Shown in pieces: positions 34,323 to 43,617 of a DNA stretch of 64,000 nucleotides; position 1 is the stretch's first letter; the number at the start of each line of letters is the position of its first letter. The stretch covers positions 574,303 through 638,302 of the forward strand of contig NZ_LN999828.1 in the NCBI RefSeq assembly GCF_001517625.2, written 5' to 3'. The DNA is from Clostridium sp. AT4 (lineage in GTDB: Bacteria > Bacillota > Clostridia > Lachnospirales > Lachnospiraceae). A program made the position numbers and the translations under genes. A model generated the notes under the pieces. That model worked only from the letters and a program-made list of their open reading frames with translations. It was not told where the DNA came from and made no database searches.

Positions 34323-34607
34323 ATGAAGTATGATGCATTAGGAATGATCGAGACAAAGGGACTGGTAGGCTCTATTGAGGCAGCAGATGCTATGGTAAAG
34401 GCAGCAAATGTTACCCTGATCGGCAAGGAATTCGTAGGCGGCGGCCTTGTTACTGTTATGGTACGCGGCGATGTAGGCGCAGTTAAGGCAGCTACAGATG
34501 CAGGCGCAGCAGCAGCTCAGAGAGTAGGAGAGCTTGTTTCCGTTCATGTAATCCCACGTCCACATGCAGAGGTAGAGACCATTCTTCCTTCCGTAAAGGA
34601 GAACTAA
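34323..34607 (+). CDS. BMC-H microcompartment shell protein (copy B)
   Basis: A 94-aa BMC-H protein almost identical to the first gene of the operon: both start [15 protein letters not shown] and share the [30 protein letters not shown] and VHVIPRPH blocks. Differences are mainly K/F near residue 37 and the last eight residues. It has a strong ribosome site (AGGAGGAAATA) after an 84-base spacer without genes, and the operon terminator follows. This suggests it is made in large amounts. Confidence 0.97.
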   Translation: MKYDALGMIETKGLVGSIEAADAMVKAANVTLIGKEFVGGGLVTVMVRGDVGAVKAATDAGAAAAQRVGELVSVHVIPRPHAEVETILPSVKEN

Positions 34608-34625
34608 AACGTATTAAAGATAAGA

Positions 34626-34663
34626 AAGGCCGCAGCCGGATGAGTCCTGGCTGCGGCCTTTTT
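34626..34663. terminator. Terminator of the choline microcompartment operon
   Basis: AAGGCCGCAGCC (34626-34637) and GGCTGCGGCCTT (34649-34660) form a perfect 12-bp stem followed by T's. It may also end the converging malic enzyme transcript. Confidence 0.93.
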
Positions 34664-34709
34664 GCGCCTGTGTTTTGATGTTATATGGCTTTTAAATAGA
34701 TTGTATTCT

Positions 34710-35879
34710 TTAAATCCGTGCGATCCCTTCCTCTACAGCCACATCAGCTACCGCTTTTGCAACTACGTCGGCTACCGCCTTGTTTAACGGGGAGGGAATG
34801 ATATTATCTGCTGTAAGCTCCTCATCAGAAACCATGCCGGCAATGGCATAGGAGGCTCTCTGCTTCATGGATTCAGTGATCTCTCTGGCACGGACGGAGA
34901 GAGCACCTTTAAATACGCCCGGAAATACCAGTACATTGTTGATCTGGTTGGGGAAGTCAGAGCGGCCGGTTCCTACGACTGCAGCGCCTCCTGCCAAGGC
35001 CTCGTCGGGCATAATCTCCGGTGTGGGGTTTGCCATGGCAAAGACGATACCCTTATTCATGGAGGCAACCATTTCCTTTGTCACCAGTCCGGGACGGGAT
35101 ACGCCGATAAAGGCGTCCGCATTTTTTAAAGCGTCGGCCAGAGTGCCATGCTCGTGATCCAGATTGCTGATATGGGAAATTTCTTCCTGGCCAGGATTTA
35201 AGCCCTCGTCGCCTTCGCAGATAATACCATTGATATCGCAGAGGATCACATTTCCAAAGCCCATATTGATCAGATGTTTTCCGATGGCAATGCCTGCGGC
35301 TCCTGCTCCGTTAATTACCACACGAAGCGTTCCCATTTCTTTTCCTGTTACCTTGATGGCGTTTAACAGGGCGGCTGCCACAACGATAGCGGTGCCGTGC
35401 TGGTCATCATGGAATACAGGGATATCGCACAGCTCCTTTAAACGGCGCTCAATCTCAAAGCATCTGGGAGCGGCAATATCCTCCAGATTGATGCCGCCGA
35501 AGCTTTTGGAAATCAGATGTATGGTCTGTACAATGGTATCTGTGTCCTTGGAGTCAATGCAGAGAGGGAATGCATCCACATCTGCAAATTCCTTAAACAG
35601 GGCGCATTTTCCTTCCATAACCGGCATACCGGCTGCAGGGCCGATATCTCCCAGACCCAAAACAGCCGTACCGTCTGTGATGACGGCTACCAGGTTGGAG
35701 CGGCGGGTCAGCTTAAAGGACTGCTCGTAATCCTTTGCGATCACCCGGCAGGGCTCGGCTACGCCCGGAGTGTAGGCTAAAGAAAGATCCTCTCTTGTTT
35801 CGATTTTTTTGCGAGAAACGACCTCGATTTTTCCGTTCAGGTCGTAATGCATCTGCAGGGATGCCTGATTGATATCCAT
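34710..35879 (-). CDS. Malic enzyme (oxaloacetate-decarboxylating malate dehydrogenase)
   Basis: A 389-aa bacterial short-form malic enzyme converting malate to pyruvate and CO2. Motifs are SLAYTPGVAEPC at the N-terminus, GTAVLGLGDIGP, the HDDQHGTAIVVAAALLNA signature and the NAD(P) loop VINGAGAAGIAIGKHL. It lies 47 bases downstream of fumC in the same direction, so the pair could route fumarate via malate to pyruvate. Confidence 0.94.
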   Translation of the reverse strand: MDINQASLQMHYDLNGKIEVVSRKKIETREDLSLAYTPGVAEPCRVIAKDYEQSFKLTRRSNLVAVITDGTAVLGLGDIGPAAGMPVMEGKCALFKEFADVDAFPLCIDSKDTDTIVQTIHLISKSFGGINLEDIAAPRCFEIERRLKELCDIPVFHDDQHGTAIVVAAALLNAIKVTGKEMGTLRVVINGAGAAGIAIGKHLINMGFGNVILCDINGIICEGDEGLNPGQEEISHISNLDHEHGTLADALKNADAFIGVSRPGLVTKEMVASMNKGIVFAMANPTPEIMPDEALAGGAAVVGTGRSDFPNQINNVLVFPGVFKGALSVRAREITESMKQRASYAIAGMVSDEELTADNIIPSPLNKAVADVVAKAVADVAVEEGIARI

Positions 35880-35926
35880 GATTTTGTTCCTCCTGTAAAA
35901 TAAAATGTGCTCTGGGAGCAGAGTGT

Positions 35927-37291
35927 TTATACCATAGCTTCGGGTTTGAATACCTGATCGAATTCCTCTTCCGTGAGAAAGCCCAGAGATACGCAGGCTT
36001 CCTTCAGGGAAATATTTTCCTTATAGGCTTTTTTTGCGGTTTTAGCCGCATTTTCATAGCCGATATGCGGATTAAGGCAGGTCACAAGCATCAGGGAACG
36101 ACGGAGATTTTCATCCATCTTTTCACGGTTGGGCCGGATGCCGGATACGCAGTTATTATTAAAGGAAATCAGTGCGTCGGTTAAAAGACGGACAGACTGG
36201 AGAAAATTGTAAATACATACGGGCATGAATACATTTAATTCAAAGTTTCCCTGAGAGGCAGCAATGCCTACAGCCGTATCATTTGCCATAACCTGAACCG
36301 CCACCATAGTGACAGCCTCGCACTGAGTCGGATTTACCTTTCCCGGCATAATGGAGCTTCCGGGCTCATTTTCCGGGATAAAGATTTCACCCAGTCCGCA
36401 GCGGGGGCCGCTGGAAAGCCAGCGGATATCATTTGCGATCTTCATCAGATTGGCTGCCAGGCCTTTTAAGGCGCCGTGGGCAAATACCAGCTCGTCCTTG
36501 CTGGTGAGAGAGTGGAACTTGTTGGCTGCGGTGACAAATTCTTTTCCTGTGAGCTCGGAAACTGCTTTTGCCACTTCCGTATCAAAGCCTTTTGGGGCGT
36601 TTAAGCCGGTGCCTACGGCAGTGCCGCCCAGAGCCAGCTCCCGAAGTCCCTTAAGGCTTAAGGCAAGCATTTCCTTTGATTTTTCCAGCATATTTTTCCA
36701 GCCGCTGATCTCCTGGGAAAAGGTGATGGGAGTGGCGTCCTGAAGATGGGTGCGCCCGGTTTTGATGATACCCTCATTTTCCTTCATCAGGCGGTCAAAG
36801 GTGGAGATTAAAAGATCCAGAGCAGGAAAGAGCCTGTCCTCGATTTCGACCGCCGCAGCAATGTGCATGGCAGTGGGGAAGGTGTCATTGGAACTCTGGG
36901 ACATATTGGAGTGGTCGTTGGGGTGGAGCAGCTTCTTTCCGGCGATTTCATTTCCCCGGTTGGCGATGACCTCGTTTACATTCATATTAGACTGGGTGCC
37001 GCTTCCGGTCTGCCATACAGCCAGAGGAAAATGACCGTCAAGCTTTCCTGCCAGAATCTCATCACAGACTGCAGATATGAGGGAAAGGCGTGTTTCATCC
37101 AGCTTTCCCAGACGGTGATTGGCCATGGCCGCTGCCTTTTTCAGGATCGCAAATGCCCGTATTATCTCCATAGGGATCTTTTCTGCTCCGATTTTAAAGT
37201 TTTCAAAGCTGCGCTGGGTCTGAGCCCCCCAATAACGGTCTGCAGGAACCTGGATTTCTCCCATGGAATCGTGTTCAGTACGGTACTGCAT
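35927..37291 (-). CDS. fumC: Class II fumarase
   Basis: A 454-aa fumarate hydratase. The superfamily signature GSSIMPGKVNPTQCEAV is near residue 315, with the catalytic TGRTHLQDATPI region near 182 and SGSGTQSNMNVNEV-type segment near 97 (QTGSGTQSNMNVNEV). It is an oxygen-stable form, and is first gene of the fumC-malic enzyme unit. AGGAGG lies about 9 bases before its ATG. Confidence 0.96.
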   Translation of the reverse strand: MQYRTEHDSMGEIQVPADRYWGAQTQRSFENFKIGAEKIPMEIIRAFAILKKAAAMANHRLGKLDETRLSLISAVCDEILAGKLDGHFPLAVWQTGSGTQSNMNVNEVIANRGNEIAGKKLLHPNDHSNMSQSSNDTFPTAMHIAAAVEIEDRLFPALDLLISTFDRLMKENEGIIKTGRTHLQDATPITFSQEISGWKNMLEKSKEMLALSLKGLRELALGGTAVGTGLNAPKGFDTEVAKAVSELTGKEFVTAANKFHSLTSKDELVFAHGALKGLAANLMKIANDIRWLSSGPRCGLGEIFIPENEPGSSIMPGKVNPTQCEAVTMVAVQVMANDTAVGIAASQGNFELNVFMPVCIYNFLQSVRLLTDALISFNNNCVSGIRPNREKMDENLRRSLMLVTCLNPHIGYENAAKTAKKAYKENISLKEACVSLGFLTEEEFDQVFKPEAMV

Positions 37292-37486
37292 GATTTGTTA
37301 GCCTCCTTGCGTGTACGTCGTAATATTTTTGATAACAGTATACCACACATGAAGTTGTTTGAAAATAATTTACTTTATTTTCCCGAACTGTTCGCAAGAT
37401 ATGGACTTTCAAACTTTAATATGTTAAAATAACTGAGTGCAGATTATATAAATAAAAAGTCATAAAGCAATAAGGAGAATATAGAT

Positions 37487-37795
37487 ATGAATAAAAAAAT
37501 TAAAACAGAAGCAGTGGATCATTTGTTTGATGCGATTCTTACCCTGAAAACACCGGATGAGTGCTATAAGTTCTTTGAAGACGTATGCACCATCAATGAA
37601 CTTTTGTCCCTTTCCCAGCGCTATGAGGTGGCAAAAATGCTCAGGGAAGGGCAGACCTATCTGGAGATTGCGGACAGAACCGGAGCCTCTACCGCTACCA
37701 TCAGCCGTGTAAACCGTTCTTTAAATTACGGAAGCGACGGCTATGATATGGTGTTTGGGCGTCTGCATCTGGGAGAAGATACGGACGGGGAGTAG
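37487..37795 (+). CDS. YerC/YecD-type TrpR-like regulator
   Basis: A 102-aa protein of the TrpR/YerC family. The helix-turn-helix is EMAKMLREGQ-like: LSLSQRYEVAKMLREGQTYLEIADRTGASTATISRVNRSLNYG, residues about 40-82. The family is common in Firmicutes and its target is mostly unknown. It starts at ATG 37487 after AAGGAG and ends just before a hairpin. Confidence 0.9.
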   Translation: MNKKIKTEAVDHLFDAILTLKTPDECYKFFEDVCTINELLSLSQRYEVAKMLREGQTYLEIADRTGASTATISRVNRSLNYGSDGYDMVFGRLHLGEDTDGE

Positions 37796-37819
37796 GGGGT
37801 CACTTATAAAGTGGGTTAA

Positions 37820-37867
37820 AAACAGCACGGGTTTTCTTTTGTGACGGGCACGTGCTGTTTCTTTTGT
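37820..37867 (+). terminator. Intrinsic terminator
   Basis: AAACAGCACG (37820-37829) and CGTGCTGTTT (37851-37860) pair over 10 bp and are followed by CTTTTGTT. It closes the regulator gene. Confidence 0.75.
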
Positions 37868-38058
37868 TGGAGATTGCGGAAACTGTAGGATTATCCTAAA
37901 TTATTCACGGAACAGTATTTGAATTGATAACAGTACCATGAATCTGAAAATTGATCCATGCAGCCATAACATCACTCAATTAACCCGTCAAAAGGGTATA
38001 AAATCCCTGTGGCAGAGTTCAGAGCAGTTGTTAAGCTGTCAATGTTCGTTAATAGTTG

Positions 38059-38460
38059 CTATTCCAGCTGTACATTCAGCTTGCCGATATTTGAAAGTGT
38101 CTCATAGAATTCATTCTTATAGGGGCAACTGCTGCACAGTTTGAATGTGATATATCCTGCTGAATGAACTACTTTTGCAGCAATCTTCAGCAATTTTAAA
38201 CGGACGGTATCAATGCGTTGCTTTCGCATATTTGCTGATAACACCAATCTTCTAAACCAATTAAATATGTTATACGCAAGAGCATGTACCTGCAGTCTAT
38301 TGGCATTTACCATTCTGGTATGACTGCTTACGGACGCAAAATCAAAACCGGATTTGCTTTCTTTAATGAAGTTTTCCATCAGCCCTCGCTTGCAGTAAAA
38401 TTTGAAGAGATACTCTGGTGAGGAATCCATGTTTGTGACAACAAATGTGTACATGTAAAC
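38059..38460 (-). pseudogene. Decayed IS1380-family transposase, C-terminal remnant
   Basis: On the minus strand, about 130 residues match the end of an IS1380-type DDE transposase: YMYTFVVTNMD, EYLFKFYCKRGLMENFIKESKSGFD (with the last catalytic Glu), AYNIFNWFRRLVL and the ending ITFKLCSSCPYKNEFYETL. The N-terminal two thirds are missing, cut off near 38460, where an unrelated coding fragment on the plus strand begins. No terminal inverted repeats are clear. Base composition is lower in G+C than the neighbours. Confidence 0.8.
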
Positions 38461-38463
38461 CAT

Positions 38464-38685
38464 TTGGTTTATCAGGCACTTCCGATGGGGGCGGTTCCTG
38501 TAGGGCATAATTCCATAATAGACTTAAAGGATGTGCCCTGTGAAGAAGTTGATATGGGAGAAACGAATGCATATCATTTTTCTCTGGAAGGAGAATTCTT
38601 TATGCATAAAGAGCAAGCCTATGTTGAAACTGCTCCAAGAGATATTATACAATTTAAATATGCGGAAAGCCTGCAAATCCAGTAA
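38464..38685 (+). pseudogene. 3' fragment of an unknown gene cut by the IS event
   Basis: A 73-codon open frame that ends at TAA 38685. Its residues (VPVGHNSIIDLKDVPCEEVDMGET, HKEQAYVETAPRDIIQFKYAESLQI) look like the C-terminal end of a soluble protein, but I do not recognise the family. There is no ribosome site at the first codons, and it begins at the edge of the transposase remnant. It is probably the tail of a gene whose front was deleted. Confidence 0.45.
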
Positions 38686-38750
38686 TGGTAAGACACTGCA
38701 AATATGAGGATCGTGTAGAAATACATGATCCTTTTCTGCCCCGCAAACCA

Positions 38751-38779
38751 TTTACAAATTCCCCCATTCGTGGTATCAT
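38751..38779 (+). promoter_or_regulatory. Promoter of the molybdenum cofactor operon
   Basis: TTTACA (38751-38756), 17-bp spacer, TATCAT (38774-38779). Transcription would start near 38786, just ahead of the ModE-type site, and would read the eleven genes down to about 47.6 kb. Confidence 0.65.
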
Positions 38780-38787
38780 CATAAGAG

Positions 38788-38811
38788 CGTTATTTCAAAA
38801 AAACAATAACG
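38788..38811 (+). promoter_or_regulatory. ModE-type operator, site 1
   Basis: A 24-bp inverted repeat with arms CGTTATT and AATAACG around an A-rich centre. Length and arms match the E. coli ModE site at modA (CGTTAT...ATAACG, 24 bp), as recalled. It lies at the start of transcription and touches the ribosome site of the first gene, a position suited to repression by molybdate-loaded ModE. Confidence 0.75.
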
Positions 38812-38825
38812 GTGGAGGTTGCAAA

Positions 38826-39884
38826 ATGAAGCTGATAAAAACAGTAGATGCAGAGGGTGCTGTACTCTGCCATGACATTACACAGATCATCAAGGGCGTG
38901 ACAAAGGACGCCGTATTCCGCAAGGGGCATATTGTTGCAAAGGAGGACATACCGGTACTTTTAAGTGTGGGAAAGGATCAGCTGTATGTCTGGGAAAAGG
39001 AGGAGGGGATGCTTCATGAAAATGAGGCAGCCGAGATCCTGTGCAGCCTGTGCAAGGGAAACCATATGGAGCGCTCTGAGGTAAAAGAGGGAAAGATTGA
39101 GCTTACGGCTGACTGTGACGGTCTCTTAAAGGTGGATAACAGAGGCTTAAAGGCAGTGAACGGATTCGGACAGATGATGATCGCCACCCGTCACGGAAAT
39201 TTTGCCGTAAAGAAGGGGGACAAGCTGGCTGGAACCCGTATCATCCCTCTGGTGATCGAAGAGGAGAAGATGGAGCGGGCCAAAGAAAGCGCATTGGCTG
39301 CCACAGGGGGACGTCCGATCCTGGATGTAATGCCTTTTGTACATAAAAAGGTAGGAATCATTACCACGGGAAATGAGGTGTTCTACGGGCGGATCAAGGA
39401 TACCTTTACCCCGGTGATCGAGAAAAAGATGGCGCAGTTTGACACGGAGATCATTGATCATGTGACCTGGAATGATGATGATAAAAAGGTGACTGCTTCT
39501 ATCCTTGATATGGTGAAAAAGGGTGCGGATGTAGTAGTCTGCACCGGAGGCATGAGCGTGGATCCTGACGATAAGACGCCCCTTGCCATCAAAAATACAG
39601 GAGCAAGGGTGGTATCCTACGGGGCTCCTGTGCTTCCGGGAGCTATGTTTTTATTAGCTTATCTGGAAGTAGAGGAGGAAGGAAAGAGCCGTACAGTGGC
39701 AGTGATGGGGCTTCCGGGCTGTGTGATGTATGCAAAGCGTACGATTTTTGACCTGGTGCTGCCAAGGGTGATGGCAGATGATGAGGTGACAGAGGAAAAT
39801 CTGGCTTCTCTGGGACAGGGCGGCCTGTGCCTGAACTGCCCGGTCTGCACATTCCCCAACTGCGGTTTTGGAAAAGGAGTGTAG
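38826..39884 (+). CDS. MoeA-like molybdopterin-binding protein
   Basis: About 352 aa. The C-terminal part is a MoCF (MoaB/MogA/MoeA domain 3) fold: [18 protein letters not shown], then [16 protein letters not shown] and a [16 protein letters not shown] segment. The N-terminal half resembles a shortened MoeA. The end is Cys-rich ([20 protein letters not shown]), which is odd for MoeA and might bind metal. ATG 38826 follows GGTGGAGG; the longer frame from 38685 has no support. It heads the Mo operon. Confidence 0.85.
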   Translation: MKLIKTVDAEGAVLCHDITQIIKGVTKDAVFRKGHIVAKEDIPVLLSVGKDQLYVWEKEEGMLHENEAAEILCSLCKGNHMERSEVKEGKIELTADCDGLLKVDNRGLKAVNGFGQMMIATRHGNFAVKKGDKLAGTRIIPLVIEEEKMERAKESALAATGGRPILDVMPFVHKKVGIITTGNEVFYGRIKDTFTPVIEKKMAQFDTEIIDHVTWNDDDKKVTASILDMVKKGADVVVCTGGMSVDPDDKTPLAIKNTGARVVSYGAPVLPGAMFLLAYLEVEEEGKSRTVAVMGLPGCVMYAKRTIFDLVLPRVMADDEVTEENLASLGQGGLCLNCPVCTFPNCGFGKGV

Positions 39885-39889
39885 GAAAA

Positions 39890-40378
39890 ATGGATTTTTC
39901 ACATTTTGATGAACAGGGAAATGCCTGGATGGTAGATGTAGGCGGAAAGGAAGAAACAAAACGGGAGGCCACTGCAAGGGGCAGTATCTTTATGAGCCCG
40001 GAGTGCCTGAAAATGGTGAAAGAGGGTTCTATGAAAAAAGGCGATGTTCTGGGCGTGGCCCGTGTGGCCGGGATCATGGGGGCCAAGAGAACCTCTGAGC
40101 TGATTCCTCTGTGCCACCTGCTGAACCTGACCAAGCTGACTGTGGACTTTACGATCCATGAGGAGACAAATGAGATTGAAGCAGTCTGTACGGCCCGTAC
40201 CACCGGACGCACCGGCGTGGAGATGGAAGCGCTGACCGGAGTGAATGTGGCCCTCCTTACCATCTACGATATGTGCAAGGCAGTGGATAAGTCTATGGAA
40301 ATGAGCCATATCTATTTAGAGCATAAGTCCGGCGGAAAGAGCGGGGAATTTTATAATGAGGTAAGAAGGCAGAGGTAA
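39890..40378 (+). CDS. moaC: Cyclic pyranopterin monophosphate synthase MoaC
   Basis: A 162-aa MoaC that forms cyclic pyranopterin monophosphate with MoaA. The family core is seen: [75 protein letters not shown]. Start ATG 39890 with AAAGGAGTG upstream, 5 bases after the MoeA-like stop. Confidence 0.96.
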   Translation: MDFSHFDEQGNAWMVDVGGKEETKREATARGSIFMSPECLKMVKEGSMKKGDVLGVARVAGIMGAKRTSELIPLCHLLNLTKLTVDFTIHEETNEIEAVCTARTTGRTGVEMEALTGVNVALLTIYDMCKAVDKSMEMSHIYLEHKSGGKSGEFYNEVRRQR

Positions 40379-40381
40379 AAA

Positions 40382-41437
40382 ATGAGGGATCAGACGGGAA
40401 GAGAAATCGATTATATGCGGATCTCCATTACAGACCGCTGTAATCTGAGATGTAAATACTGTATGCCGGACGGGATCCAGTGTATGCCCCGGTGGGAGAT
40501 CCTTTCCCTGGAAGAACTGGAGGCGATAGCCGTTTGTGCGGCGGATCTGGGAATCAGGAAGATTAAGGTTACAGGTGGAGAGCCGCTGGTGCGCAGGGAC
40601 TGCCCCCAGTTAGTACGGATGCTCAAAAATGTCCCCGGTATTGAGAAGGTAACTCTCACCACCAACGGTGTTCTTCTGGAACAGTATCTGGGTGAGCTTT
40701 TGAATGCGGGGCTGGATGCGGTCAATATCAGTCTGGATACTCTGGATCCGGGGCTTTATGAGACCATTACCGGGGCAGATGCGCTGGATAAGGTTCTGGG
40801 AATCATAAGCAGGGCAGACAGGCTTCCCATCCCGGTGAAGGTCAATGCGGTATCCATTGATTTCGACAACTGGAAGGATGGAAAAGAGCGGGACAAGAAC
40901 GGCTGGCGGGCCATGGCAGCACTGGCAGAGCAGTATCCGGTTGATGTGCGCTTTATTGAAATGATGCCCATTGGTTATGGAAAGCAGTTTCAGGGCATTG
41001 ATCACAGAACGCTGCTTTTGCAGCTGAAGGAAATGTATCCGGATCTTGAAACAGACCATGAAGTCCATGGTTTTGGCCCGGCTGTTTATTATAAATCCCA
41101 AAGGTTTAAAGGCAGCATTGGCTTGATCAGCGCTATTCACGGAAAGTTCTGTTCTTCCTGCAACCGGGTGCGTCTGACCGCTCAGGGATATTTGAAAACC
41201 TGTCTGTGTTATGAGGATGGCGTGGATCTGAAACAGGTGCTCAGAGAGGAGATATCCCGGCCGGAAAAGGAAAGCCACTTCATCTGGCCGGAAGGGCTGG
41301 ATGTTCGTGACGAAGGGCTTCAGAGCCGTTTGAGGACTGTGATGGAGAAAACGATCCTTAAAAAGCCCATGGCCCACTGCTTTGAAACACCGGGAAGGAT
41401 TACGGAATCACATAATATGAGCTCGATCGGAGGATAA
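40382..41437 (+). CDS. moaA: GTP 3',8-cyclase MoaA
   Basis: A 351-aa radical SAM enzyme of the first molybdopterin step. The SAM cluster motif is CNLRCKYCMPDG near residue 20 and the second cluster is in CSSCNRVRLTAQGYLKTCLC near residues 256-276. MoaC is immediately upstream. moaD and moaE are not in the window. Confidence 0.96.
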   Translation: MRDQTGREIDYMRISITDRCNLRCKYCMPDGIQCMPRWEILSLEELEAIAVCAADLGIRKIKVTGGEPLVRRDCPQLVRMLKNVPGIEKVTLTTNGVLLEQYLGELLNAGLDAVNISLDTLDPGLYETITGADALDKVLGIISRADRLPIPVKVNAVSIDFDNWKDGKERDKNGWRAMAALAEQYPVDVRFIEMMPIGYGKQFQGIDHRTLLLQLKEMYPDLETDHEVHGFGPAVYYKSQRFKGSIGLISAIHGKFCSSCNRVRLTAQGYLKTCLCYEDGVDLKQVLREEISRPEKESHFIWPEGLDVRDEGLQSRLRTVMEKTILKKPMAHCFETPGRITESHNMSSIGG

Positions 41438-41441
41438 AAGG

Positions 41442-41966
41442 ATGGATGCGAAGGAGAGAAACGGATTTGAGGAAAAGTCATTTAAGGCAGCTGTTATTAC
41501 GGTGAGTGATAAGGGAGCCAGGGGAGAGCGTGTGGATGAAAGCGGCCCTGCAGCAAAAGAGATGCTGGAGGAGGCAGGCTATGAGGTAGTGGAGACGCTG
41601 ATCATTCCTGATGAGCCGGAGGAACTTAAGACAGAGCTGATTCGTCTGGCAGATGAAGTCCGGGCAGATCTGGTGGTTACAAGCGGCGGTACGGGATTTT
41701 CCATGCGGGATCAGACTCCGGAGGCGACTCTGGCAGTGGCAGACCGGTTGGCTCCCGGAATTGCCGAGGCCATCCGGTATCAGTCCATGGCAGTGACGAA
41801 CCGGGCCATGCTCAGCCGTGGAGTATCAGTGATCCGCAGACAGACCGTAATCGTCAACCTTCCGGGAAGTCCGAAGGCGGTAAGGGAGAGTCTGGGTTAT
41901 ATTTTGGATTCTCTTGACCACGGGATTCGGATTTTAAGAGGCAGTGCCTCAGAATGTGCCAGATAA
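41442..41966 (+). CDS. MoaB/Mog family molybdopterin adenylyltransferase
   Basis: A 174-aa MoCF domain protein: AAVITVSDKGARGERVDESGPAAKEML, LVVTSGGTGFSMRDQTPEAT and a VNLPGSPKAVRESLGYIL ending. It would adenylate molybdopterin before metal insertion. MogA and MoaB are hard to separate by eye. It lies 4 bases downstream of moaA. Confidence 0.92.
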   Translation: MDAKERNGFEEKSFKAAVITVSDKGARGERVDESGPAAKEMLEEAGYEVVETLIIPDEPEELKTELIRLADEVRADLVVTSGGTGFSMRDQTPEATLAVADRLAPGIAEAIRYQSMAVTNRAMLSRGVSVIRRQTVIVNLPGSPKAVRESLGYILDSLDHGIRILRGSASECAR

Positions 41967-42021
41967 GGCCAATGGGAATGAGTAAATAACTGGAAAAAAT
42001 CAGAAAGAAGAGGAGTGGAAA

Positions 42022-42912
42022 ATGAGAAAACAGCTTTATGCAGTGGCAGCAGCAATTTTAGCAGCAGGGATGCTGGCAGGATGCTCAGGAGGAGCAAAGG
42101 AGACTGAGGAACAGACAAGTGTTCAGGCAGAGAAGGAAACAGAGACCGCGAAGATTCCGGCAGCCGCTGAGGCAGAAACAGAAGCCGCTTCAGAGAAAGA
42201 AGAGACAGAGCTTTTAGTGGCAGCTGCCGCCAGTTTAAAAAATGCCTATGAAGAGGAACTGATCCCCATGTTTGAGGCTCAGTATCCGGGTGTTATAGTA
42301 ACAGGCGTCTATGACAGCTCCGGTAAGCTTCAGACCCAGATCGAAGAAGGACTGGAGGCAGATGTATTTATGTCCGCAGCCACAAAGCAGATGGATGCTT
42401 TAAATGAAAAGGGGTTGATTGCTGAGGATACGATTGCGGATCTTCTGGAAAATAAGATCGTTCTGATTGTTCCCACAGGAAATGAAGCAGGGCTTGAAGC
42501 TTTTGAAGATATTGAAAAAGCATCCTCTATCGCACTGGGCGACCCGGCCAGCGTACCGGCCAGTCAGTATGCAGAGGAAGCGCTCACAAGTCTTGGGATC
42601 TGGGATCGGATCCAGGATAAGGTAAGCTTTGGAACCAATGTAACAGAGGTTTTAAACCAGGTAGCGGCTTCCAGTGCAGACGCAGGTATCGTATATGCCA
42701 CAGATGCAGCCAGCATGGCAGAGCAGGTAGATGTAATTGCTGAGGCTCCCGAGGGAAGTCTGAAAAAGAAGGTAATTTATCCTGTAGCTGTGTTAAAAGG
42801 CAGCGCGCATTCTGAAGAAGCGGCAGATTTTGTGGAGTTTTTAAAAACAGAGGAAGCCATGAAGGTATTTGAGGCTTATGGCTTCTCCAAGGGAAATGAA
42901 ATCCTGCCTTAA
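42022..42912 (+). CDS. modA: Molybdate ABC transporter, substrate-binding lipoprotein ModA
   Basis: A 296-aa periplasmic-type binding protein with a lipobox (LAGCSGG, Cys near 21) and a Glu/Ala-rich linker to about residue 62. The ModA core includes LLVAAAASLKNAYEE, TGVYDSSGKLQTQIEEGLEADVFMSAATKQMD and GDPASVPASQYAEEAL. The Ser/Asp pattern fits tungstate/molybdate binding. GAGGAGTGG lies before the ATG. modB and modC follow. Confidence 0.95.
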   Translation: MRKQLYAVAAAILAAGMLAGCSGGAKETEEQTSVQAEKETETAKIPAAAEAETEAASEKEETELLVAAAASLKNAYEEELIPMFEAQYPGVIVTGVYDSSGKLQTQIEEGLEADVFMSAATKQMDALNEKGLIAEDTIADLLENKIVLIVPTGNEAGLEAFEDIEKASSIALGDPASVPASQYAEEALTSLGIWDRIQDKVSFGTNVTEVLNQVAASSADAGIVYATDAASMAEQVDVIAEAPEGSLKKKVIYPVAVLKGSAHSEEAADFVEFLKTEEAMKVFEAYGFSKGNEILP

Positions 42913-42939
42913 ATCTGTAAATGAAAAGGAGGACGTATT

Positions 42940-43617
42940 ATGGACTGGTCACCGGTTCTGATATCCATGAAGACAGCCAGCCTGTCCATCTTTATCACCT
43001 TTTTTCTGGGTATTTTTGCAGCGGGGGTTGTGATCCGTCTGAAAAATGAGACGTCAAAAATCATATGTGACGGTATTCTGACTCTTCCCCTGGTGCTTCC
43101 GCCTACGGTGGCCGGCTTTTTTCTGCTCTATCTGTTTGGGGTAAAACGCCCCATTGGACAGTTTTTTATTGATTTTTTCGGAGTAAAGATTGCTTTTTCC
43201 TGGGGAGCTACGGTACTGGCGGCGGTGGTGATGTCATTTCCGCTGATGTACCGCTCTGCCAGGGGTGCATTCGAGCAGGTGGATCCGGATCTGACTGCGG
43301 CTGCAAGGACCCTGGGGATGAGTGAGTGGGAAATTTTTTGGAAGGTGCTTTTTGCCAATGCCACTCCCGGCATCTTAAGCGGCGGTGTCCTGGCCTTTGC
43401 CAGAGGTCTGGGAGAATTTGGAGCCACTTCTATGATCGCGGGTAATATTGCGGGAAAGACAAGAACCCTACCAATGGCAGTGTATTCAGAGGTGGCCGCA
43501 GGCAATATGGGGGCTGCAGACCGGTATGTGGCCGTCATTGTGGTCATTGCCTTTATCTCTATTCTGCTTATGAATCTGGGAGCCTTAAGGGCAGGAGGAA
43601 GAAAGCATGGCGCTTGA
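42940..43617 (+). CDS. modB: Molybdate ABC transporter permease ModB
   Basis: A 225-aa permease with about five to six helices, the ModB-type PLVLPPTVAGFFLLYLFG segment and the EAA loop (AARTLGMSEWEIFWKVLFANATPGILSG). AAAAGGAGG precedes ATG 42940. It overlaps modC by 11 bases. Confidence 0.95.
   Translation: MDWSPVLISMKTASLSIFITFFLGIFAAGVVIRLKNETSKIICDGILTLPLVLPPTVAGFFLLYLFGVKRPIGQFFIDFFGVKIAFSWGATVLAAVVMSFPLMYRSARGAFEQVDPDLTAAARTLGMSEWEIFWKVLFANATPGILSGGVLAFARGLGEFGATSMIAGNIAGKTRTLPMAVYSEVAAGNMGAADRYVAVIVVIAFISILLMNLGALRAGGRKHGA

Noticed and set aside
19203-34607. Reading the operon as an ethanolamine (eut) compartment because of EutP, EutJ, EutN, EutQ, EutT and EutS-like genes
   Set aside because: There is no ethanolamine ammonia-lyase (eutBC) or EutA. 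The signature enzyme is CutC with its activase.
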